In this document: one piece after another, positions 1 to 4,613 of the stretch | Layout of the letters: the number at the start of each line of letters is the position of its first letter | Numbering within the stretch: position 1 is the first letter of the stretch | Source of the DNA: Spirochaetales bacterium | GTDB taxonomy: Bacteria; Spirochaetota; Spirochaetia; Sphaerochaetales; Sphaerochaetaceae | Direction of reading: 5' to 3' | Assembly (NCBI GenBank): GCA_028723145.1 | Contig: JAQYFM010000141.1 | Location: 1 to 8,094, forward strand | DNA length: 8,094 nt | Notes under the pieces: model-generated | Told to the model about the DNA's origin: nothing | Databases searched by the model: none | What the model saw: only the letters and a program-made list of their open reading frames with translations | Program-made: the position numbers and the translations under genes

Positions 1-171
1 AATAAGTAGTGAAATTACTAGAAAGCTATTTCTAGCTAATCTTGTCATCATTTCGTTAGCAATTGCAGTTGCTGAGAAACCAGAATAGATGATTCCAAAA
101 ATACCAATAATAATAAAGATAATTGGTACAAGGTTATCTAAGACAAAGGTCTTAATATTTGTCTTTTTCAT
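1..171 (-). CDS. second ABC importer permease, N-terminal fragment (runs off left edge)
   Basis: Only the first 57 codons are in the window. The start is ATG at 171-169, and the protein begins MKKTNIKTFVLDNLVPIIF. A short basic N-terminus is followed by a strongly hydrophobic stretch at about residues 12-31 (isoleucine/phenylalanine-rich), and the frame stays open to the window edge. The ATG overlaps the TGA stop of the preceding permease gene by four bases (ATGA), so the two are probably translationally coupled. From position and the first membrane segment I infer the second membrane subunit of the importer, of the BPD_transp_2 (RbsC/BMP-type) class that often occurs as two different permeases with one double ATPase. 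The fragment is too short to confirm the family on its own. Confidence 0.72.
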   Translation of the reverse strand, partial: MKKTNIKTFVLDNLVPIIFIIIGIFGIIYSGFSATAIANEMMTRLARNSFLVISLLI

Positions 172-1235
172 TTAGTTGCCTCCGTCTTTCTTGTGAGTGC
201 GTAAAGAATCATACCGTTAGATACGATAATTCTGATTACTTCACTCATATCTGTGTGTACTAGTGAGTTCATTACAGATGGAGTCATTGTTACAATTCCC
301 TGATAAAGTAATGTACCAATAATTACATTTGAAATTGTTGCTTTATTTACTGAAGCTCCACCAATAAGAATTGCTGATACAGCAGGAAGTGCCATGTAGA
401 ATGGTCCCATGTATAGCTGTATAAATCCAAATGCCTGCTGGTATGCTAAAATACCAATTGCACCTAAAACAGTTGACATAATAACTGATAATGTTCTAGT
501 TGCATCAACATTAATACCTGATGCTCTAGCAAATATTGGGTTAGAACCAACAGCTGTCATTGCTGTTCCTTTTTTAGTGTGTAAGAAAGCCCACATTAAA
601 AATGCAAATAATGCAAAGAAAAGTAAGGAACCTGTTGGAATTACTAGATTACCAATTTTGATTTGTAAAAAGTCAGTTAAGATGTGTAAGTAGTAGCCCT
701 CTGTAGAAATAGTTGTTCTTAATCCTGTTCCCTTATAACCCCATACCATTTGTGGGTTGTTATATGGAAGTAAGAGCCACATCATACACATAAATGATAC
801 AATTGCATAACCAACATAGGTTGCAATCATCATTTCACCACCCTTTACTTTGTTTAATAATACTCCGTATGCCCAACCAAAGATTATTCCAAAGAATGAT
901 GCAATAAGTACTGCCATTACAAATGATAATGGACCAGTAAAACCAAGCTGCATGGAAATAGTACCACCAAGAAGTCCTGCAATAATACCAACTGGTAGGC
1001 CGAAGTTAAGACCACAGCCAGAGTGAATCATTGGAACCATTGCAAGTACCATAATACTATTCATACCAAATCTCTGAAGTACATCAGAAATACTTTGTGT
1101 AATACTTACACCACCAAGAGGTGCAATTACAAAGAGCATTATTAAGAAAAGAGCAATAATTAATCTTGGCCATCCAAAGGAAGCGATGAAATTATTTACA
1201 ATGCTCTTTACACTTTTTTCATTTGTTTCGCTCAT
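168..1235 (-). CDS. ABC importer permease, BPD_transp_2 (ribose/nucleoside-type) family
   Basis: A 355-residue inner-membrane protein with about nine or ten hydrophobic segments, roughly at residues 23-41, 56-73, 76-96, 101-127, 136-156, 200-219, 247-270, 279-296, 299-316 and 330-346. The cytoplasmic loop at 228-242 (AVGSNPIFARASGINV) matches the conserved loop of RbsC/BMP-type permeases that contacts the ATPase. The length is normal for the family. ATG at 1235 is preceded by a good AAAGGAG ribosome site about seven bases away and overlaps the ATPase stop codon as ATGA; its own stop overlaps the next permease start in the same way. It should form the translocation pore with the second permease at 1-171. 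The substrate is unknown: these permeases carry sugars, nucleosides or other small solutes, and nothing here separates them. Confidence 0.9.
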   Translation of the reverse strand: MSETNEKSVKSIVNNFIASFGWPRLIIALFLIMLFVIAPLGGVSITQSISDVLQRFGMNSIMVLAMVPMIHSGCGLNFGLPVGIIAGLLGGTISMQLGFTGPLSFVMAVLIASFFGIIFGWAYGVLLNKVKGGEMMIATYVGYAIVSFMCMMWLLLPYNNPQMVWGYKGTGLRTTISTEGYYLHILTDFLQIKIGNLVIPTGSLLFFALFAFLMWAFLHTKKGTAMTAVGSNPIFARASGINVDATRTLSVIMSTVLGAIGILAYQQAFGFIQLYMGPFYMALPAVSAILIGGASVNKATISNVIIGTLLYQGIVTMTPSVMNSLVHTDMSEVIRIIVSNGMILYALTRKTEATK

Positions 1236-2842
1236 CGCTCTTCTCCTTTCTCAACCATTTCGTGAGCTCCAACCATAAGATAGCCAAACTCTTCACTTGA
1301 TGCAGAAGCTGGAAGAATACCCGCAACTTTACCATCTGTGATAATAGCAATTCTATCGCAAGTAGTTCTTAACTCTTCAAGTTCAGAAGATACCATAATA
1401 ATTGTTGTACCTGCTTCTCTATTGTATTTTCTTAATGCCTCCAATACTAAGGCTTTAGCACCAACATCTATTCCTCTTGTTGGTTCGCTAACCATTAGTA
1501 GTTTTGGCTCAAGTGCAAATGCTTTAGCAAGACAAATCTTTTGCTGGTTACCACCACTTAAAGCCTTTGCCTTTTGTTTTGAGCTAGTACACTTAATTTT
1601 AAGTTCATCAATGTATTTTTGAGTAACTTCTTCAATTGCCTTTTGGTCTCTCCACTTTACAAGTCCACCAAGATATTTTTTTAAGTATTTATCTTGGGCT
1701 TGCATTGCAGTAAAAGAAACGTTCCATTCAAGTGATTCATCTAATAATAGACCAACACCTCTTCTATCCTCAGATACAAAGGCTAAACCCTTCTTTAAGC
1801 AATTAGATGGATCGTTAAGATTGATTTCTTCATTATCGAAAACAACTTTACCACCAGCTTGATAAAGGCCCATGATACCATTTGGAATACCTAGTTTACC
1901 TTGTCCTGCTAAACCTCCAATACCGAGGATTTCCCCTTTCTTTACTGATAAATTAACATTATGAACAAATTCACCTGGCATATTAACCCATAATGATTGG
2001 ATATTCATGATTTCAGGAGCATCAATTACTCTATCTGTCTTTTCACCACTAAGGCCTTTTACTTCACGACCAACCATTGCTTTTGTGATTTCTTTTACGT
2101 TGGTCTTATCTTTATCAAGCTCACTGATGATACAACCATCTCTCATGACAAGAATCTTGTCACAAACTTCCATTATTTCACCTAAACGGTGAGTAATGAA
2201 GATAATTGAAATACCTGACGCTGCAAGTTTTTTCATTGTAACAAGAAGAGTTTCTGCTTCTTTTTCAGTTAATACAGCAGTTGGTTCATCGAGTATTAAA
2301 AGCTTCATATTCTTTCTAGAAAGTTCACGAGAAATCTCAGTAAACTGCTTATGACCAACAGGCATCTCGCTGACAACCATCTCTGGAGATAATTCAACAC
2401 CGAGTCTGTTAATTGCTTCTACAGCTGTTTTTCTCATGTCTTTTCTGTCTAAAGTATTCATTCTAGAACCAAAGACTTCTGTAAGGACATTGTATTTTTC
2501 ACTTTCTCTATTTAAAACAATGTTTTCAGTTGCTGTGAAATCAGGTAGTAGAGAAAACTCTTGGTGAACCATACCAATACCTGCAGCAAGAGCATCAAAA
2601 GGAGATGAGAAATTTACTTTTTGTCCATCAAGCAAGATATCACCACTATAACCACCAGTTTCACTGATATCTTTCATACCAAATAGAATCTTCATCAATG
2701 TACTTTTGCCAGCACCATTTTCACCGACAAGACCTAAGATTTGACCTTTTTCAAGTGTAAAATTGATATCTTTAAGAACTACATTGCCGAAGAAATCTTT
2801 TTTTATCCCTCGTGCTTCAAGGAGCATGGGAGTTTCTTTCAT
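1232..2842 (-). CDS. double-NBD ABC importer ATPase, RbsA/MglA-like
   Basis: A 536-residue ATPase with two fused nucleotide-binding domains, expected on the cytoplasmic face of the two permeases. NBD1 has Walker A at residues 40-48 (GENGAGKST), Q-loop Gln94, a poor signature at 160-164 (MPVGH), Walker B ending Asp185-Glu186 and switch His218. NBD2 has a degenerate Walker A at 310-318 (GLAGQGKLG, Ser/Thr replaced by Leu), the RbsA-type SEDRRGVG motif at 357-364, a canonical signature LSGGNQQK at 428-435, SEPTRGID in the Walker B region (452-459), and Ser in place of the switch His, as is usual in this family. I chose ATG 2842 over the in-frame ATG 2872 because AAAGAGGA lies seven bases upstream of it. 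The upstream ATG has no ribosome site and sits inside a hairpin stem. Length and domain order fit RbsA-like proteins. Confidence 0.93.
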   Translation of the reverse strand: MKETPMLLEARGIKKDFFGNVVLKDINFTLEKGQILGLVGENGAGKSTLMKILFGMKDISETGGYSGDILLDGQKVNFSSPFDALAAGIGMVHQEFSLLPDFTATENIVLNRESEKYNVLTEVFGSRMNTLDRKDMRKTAVEAINRLGVELSPEMVVSEMPVGHKQFTEISRELSRKNMKLLILDEPTAVLTEKEAETLLVTMKKLAASGISIIFITHRLGEIMEVCDKILVMRDGCIISELDKDKTNVKEITKAMVGREVKGLSGEKTDRVIDAPEIMNIQSLWVNMPGEFVHNVNLSVKKGEILGIGGLAGQGKLGIPNGIMGLYQAGGKVVFDNEEINLNDPSNCLKKGLAFVSEDRRGVGLLLDESLEWNVSFTAMQAQDKYLKKYLGGLVKWRDQKAIEEVTQKYIDELKIKCTSSKQKAKALSGGNQQKICLAKAFALEPKLLMVSEPTRGIDVGAKALVLEALRKYNREAGTTIIMVSSELEELRTTCDRIAIITDGKVAGILPASASSEEFGYLMVGAHEMVEKGEER

Positions 2843-2849
2843 ATTTTCT

Positions 2850-2857
2850 TCCTCTTT
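2850..2857 (-). promoter_or_regulatory. ribosome binding site of the ATPase gene
   Basis: On the minus strand the sequence reads AAAGAGGA, seven bases before ATG 2842. It decides between two in-frame starts. The ATG at 2872, ten codons earlier, is preceded only by CTAAGAAC, which has no Shine-Dalgarno match. Confidence 0.75.
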
Positions 2858-2870
2858 ATATTTTGGTCTC

Positions 2871-2901
2871 ATGTTCTTAGATAATTTTTATCCAAGAACA
2901 T
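2871..2901 (-). other. inter-gene RNA hairpin directly before the ATPase leader
   Basis: The arms 2888-2901 and 2871-2884 pair around a three-base loop. In minus-strand RNA the stem is 14 bp without interruption, because positions 2893/2879 form a G-U wobble there; read as plus-strand RNA the same pair is an A-C mismatch. This asymmetry fits a role in the operon mRNA. The stem is mostly A/U with no U-run behind it, so it is more likely an mRNA stability or processing element than a terminator. It begins four bases after the GC-rich hairpin at 2906-2926. Confidence 0.6.
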
Positions 2902-2905
2902 CAAA

Positions 2906-2926
2906 CCGGAGAGACATGCTCTCCGG
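2906..2926 (-). other. GC-rich hairpin after the binding-protein gene (partial terminator or mRNA stabiliser)
   Basis: Perfect 8-bp arms CCGGAGAG (2906-2913) and CTCTCCGG (2919-2926) enclose a five-base loop, 23 bases past the stop codon of the binding-protein gene. Behind it on the minus strand comes TTTGATGTTCTT, a weak and interrupted U-run. It could terminate part of the transcripts or protect the 3' end of the upstream mRNA, both of which would leave more binding protein than membrane subunits. That is a common arrangement for binding-protein-dependent importers. Confidence 0.65.
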
Positions 2927-2948
2927 ATAAATGATAAAGCTAATTTTA

Positions 2949-4163
2949 CTACTTAATTGTGAAGTACTTTTCTGGAACTTCAACATCAGCGTTACCCATG
3001 TAGCCTTTACCACCCATGATATATGTATCCTGGTAGATAAGAACTGCATTCTTAGATCTAACGCCTGTTGTAGCATTTGTATAGAATGAACCATTCCACT
3101 TAGCACCTGGTGTAAACTTGTTGTAAGCTTTCCAAAGGTCGTTAAGGTTAGTTGGCTGGCTTTCACCCTTAATACAGTTAATAGCGTGCTGGCCAAGAGC
3201 AGCAGACTGTGTATAACCATATGAGTAAGCCCATGTACCAAATCTATTAGCACCACCCTTTTCTGTGATAGCTGCTTCAACCTTGTTAAGGATAGCTGTA
3301 AAGTTACCCTGCTCTGCTGTGAGGTCAAGACCAAGAGCACCAGGATAACCCATGAGAGGTGATGGAAGGTCAGCTTCGATGAAGTAACCACCATACTGTA
3401 AAAGCTGCTTGAGGAGAGGTTCTGTGTGTGCATCGTTTGTACAGAAGAATGCTGAATTCTTACCATACTGTTCAATCCAAGCTGGAACTTTCTCGAGAAT
3501 GTACTGTTGTGCACCTGCAACACCTACATCTGATGTTGGGTCTGGAGCAGTTTCGAGAATGAACTTCATTCCAAATTCTTCACAAGCTGCTCTCATGATT
3601 GCAACACGGCGGCTCATTGTCTCGTAAGACATGTGTCTTGGGAATGAGATATGAACAAATGTATCACATCCAAGTTCATGTGCTGTTCTGATAATTAAGT
3701 AACCACGTGCTACGAAGTCGTTATTACAAACAAGGTCAGCTGTAGAACTAATTACTGGGATATCTTCATGTGATTCACCAGCGAAGCAAAGAATGTCAGG
3801 TCTCTTCTCTTTGATCTGGCGGAAAGCTTCAGTTGTACCTGGAACTGCCTGGTTTACGATAACAGCCTTCATTAATGGATCATCTGCAAGACCAACAATT
3901 ACTGCGATTGTTGTTTCCTGCTCGTCCATGAAGTTGTCAGGGTATGTAACGTGCTGAATCATGCCACCATCTTTTACAGCGCCATATTCTGCAATAAGTG
4001 CTTCTGCACCTCTGAGGTCATCTTCACTCTGTGATACTGTACCTGTAACGATACCAACATGGAATGTATCTGAAGCTGGAGCAGCCTCTTCCTTTGCACC
4101 GTTAGCAAATACACAAGAAAGAGCGAGAAGCATTACTAAAAGAGCAACAGAAATCTTTTTCAT
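2949..4163 (-). CDS. exported substrate-binding protein, DUF3798 family
   Basis: A 404-residue exported protein and first gene of the importer operon. Residues 1-20 form a signal sequence (two Lys, a hydrophobic core, then VFA before Asn21). Cys17 gives a relaxed lipobox (ALSC), so it may be a lipoprotein, or it may be cut by signal peptidase I after Ala20. An Ala/Glu-rich linker (about 21-33) leads to the mature domain, which starts HVGIVTGTVSQSEDDLRGAE and contains HISFPRHMSYE at 171-181. I recognise these as DUF3798 motifs, a periplasmic-binding-protein-like family of unknown ligand. ATG 4163 has AAAGGAGAG seven bases upstream. The operon partners make it the solute receptor of the importer. 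Its GC content is visibly higher than that of the other genes here. Family assignment is from memory of the motifs; no substrate can be named. Confidence 0.85.
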   Translation of the reverse strand: MKKISVALLVMLLALSCVFANGAKEEAAPASDTFHVGIVTGTVSQSEDDLRGAEALIAEYGAVKDGGMIQHVTYPDNFMDEQETTIAVIVGLADDPLMKAVIVNQAVPGTTEAFRQIKEKRPDILCFAGESHEDIPVISSTADLVCNNDFVARGYLIIRTAHELGCDTFVHISFPRHMSYETMSRRVAIMRAACEEFGMKFILETAPDPTSDVGVAGAQQYILEKVPAWIEQYGKNSAFFCTNDAHTEPLLKQLLQYGGYFIEADLPSPLMGYPGALGLDLTAEQGNFTAILNKVEAAITEKGGANRFGTWAYSYGYTQSAALGQHAINCIKGESQPTNLNDLWKAYNKFTPGAKWNGSFYTNATTGVRSKNAVLIYQDTYIMGGKGYMGNADVEVPEKYFTIK

Positions 4164-4196
4164 TGTCTCTCTCCTTTGTTATTAAATATGCTAACC

Positions 4197-4225
4197 ATAT
4201 TACGTATAAAAATGCATTTCATCAA
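4197..4225 (-). promoter_or_regulatory. candidate promoter of the importer operon
   Basis: On the minus strand, TTGATG (4225-4220) is followed after 17 bases by TAATAT (4202-4197). Each hexamer matches the sigma-70 consensus at four of six positions. Transcription would begin near 4190, giving a leader of about 27 bases that carries the AAAGGAG site before ATG 4163. In DNA this AT-rich other pairs could be picked, so this is a best candidate only. Confidence 0.42.
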
Positions 4226-4288
4226 TATTTTTTCAATAATATTTTTATATAAGATATATAATTCTTAAACCTATATTAAATTATTTAT

Positions 4289-4374
4289 AGTGTTTATATC
4301 ATTACATAATAAAAACAATAATGTAATATTATTAACAATATTTTTAAATAATAACATAATTTAAAATAAACACT
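4289..4374. repeat. nested inverted repeats, possible operator
   Basis: The 9-bp arms AGTGTTTAT (4289-4297) and ATAAACACT (4366-4374) are exact inverted copies. Between them lies a second perfect pair, ATTACAT (4301-4307) and ATGTAAT (4321-4327). In DNA of 87% A+T some inverted repeats arise by chance, but the outer arms each contain a GTG/CAC core, which is less expected. They lie 64 bases or more upstream of the operon's candidate -35. Confidence 0.3.
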
Positions 4375-4412
4375 TTAATTCTAAAAACTGATTTAAAGTA
4401 AATGGTTGATTT

Positions 4413-4460
4413 TTTGTTAAAAATAAATATTTACTATTTATTGTATTTTATTTTAACAAA
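4413..4460. repeat. AT-rich inverted repeat upstream of greA
   Basis: The arms TTTGTTAAAA (4413-4422) and TTTTAACAAA (4451-4460) are a perfect 10-bp inverted repeat. An inner pair, AATAAATA (4422-4429) and TATTTATT (4435-4442), shares one base with the outer arm. The left half could bind a regulator as a dimer. The second arm ends 31 bases before the greA -35. No U-run and no G/C in the stem argue against a terminator. Confidence 0.3.
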
Positions 4461-4491
4461 TTATTGTAATAAAAAAGAGAATAAAATCGAT

Positions 4492-4520
4492 TTGCTTTTT
4501 TCTTTTGTTGGTGATATATT
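4492..4520 (+). promoter_or_regulatory. candidate extended -10 promoter of greA
   Basis: TTGCTT (4492-4497), a 17-base spacer and TATATT (4515-4520) fit the sigma-70 pattern, and TG at 4512-4513 gives an extended -10. Predicted transcription starts at about A4527, which makes an 87-nt leader before ATG 4614. With that start, translation from the earlier ATG at 4539 would leave only about 12 leader bases and no ribosome site. Confidence 0.6.
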
Positions 4521-4534
4521 TTAATTAGTCAAAG

Positions 4535-4571
4535 ACAAATGCCGAGCAAGGTTTGCCCTTGCCCGGTTTGT
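4535..4571 (+). promoter_or_regulatory. terminator-like hairpin in the greA leader (possible attenuator)
   Basis: The core stem pairs GCAAGG (4546-4551) with CCTTGC (4557-4562) around a five-base loop. It continues outward, past one A-C mismatch (4545/4563), as CCG/CGG (4542-4544/4564-4566), and past a two-base bulge as ACAAA/TTTGT (4535-4539/4567-4571). If the outer arm opens, the 3' flank is TTTGTTTTA, a good U-run. The hairpin lies between the predicted promoter and the greA start with no plus-strand gene in front of it, so on the plus strand it would attenuate greA itself and release an RNA of about 45-50 nt. Against this, the A-C mismatch becomes a G-U pair on the minus strand, so it could instead stop antisense transcription. 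Confidence 0.55.
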
Positions 4572-4598
4572 TTTATGGCAAATATCATAGGAAAAATT

Positions 4599-4603
4599 AA
4601 GGA
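4599..4603 (+). promoter_or_regulatory. ribosome binding site of greA
   Basis: AAGGA lies ten bases before ATG 4614. Neither of the two earlier in-frame ATGs (4539 and 4575) has a comparable purine-rich site; both are within or right behind the leader hairpin. Confidence 0.6.
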
Positions 4604-4613
4604 TGATTTTTTT

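Larger units (their letters stand above)
4226..4491. other. very AT-rich divergent intergenic region with inverted repeats
   Basis: No gene is visible between the importer operon and greA. By direct count, 4201-4500 contains 39 G or C in 300 bases (13%). It holds several inverted repeats, listed separately, and long A/T runs that could act as UP elements or curved DNA for the two divergent promoters. I see no riboswitch, tRNA or coding signal. Confidence 0.7.

Noticed and set aside
409..693. Plus-strand open frames antisense to the permease and ATPase genes (also 1338-1622, 1997-2192, 3409-3627, 3961-4185)
   Set aside because: They are reverse-strand shadows of well-supported genes, with no ribosome sites and biased translations.
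2843..2872. Ten extra N-terminal codons for the ATPase from ATG 2872
   Set aside because: No ribosome site precedes ATG 2872, it lies in a hairpin stem, and the added MRPKYKEEEN comes from translating the Shine-Dalgarno region.
2888..3523. A 211-codon open frame on the minus strand overlapping the receptor gene
   Set aside because: It is a frame-shifted shadow of the DUF3798 receptor, has no ribosome site, and its translation is low-complexity Ser/Leu/Val-rich sequence with no family match.
4164..4538. A riboswitch or small RNA gene upstream of the importer operon
   Set aside because: The predicted operon leader is only about 27 bases and the rest is nearly pure A/T, with no GC-rich conserved-looking fold except the greA leader hairpin.
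4535..4579. Terminator of an unseen upstream plus-strand gene
   Set aside because: No plus-strand coding sequence exists between 1 and 4535; the upstream genes all run on the minus strand. A role on the minus strand against antisense RNA remains possible and is noted with the feature.
4539..4613. An N-terminal extension of GreA (MPSKVCPCPVCF…), possibly a metal-binding Cys motif
   Set aside because: The codons come from the leader hairpin and U-run, no ribosome site precedes ATG 4539 or 4575, and the predicted transcript starts only 12 bases before 4539.
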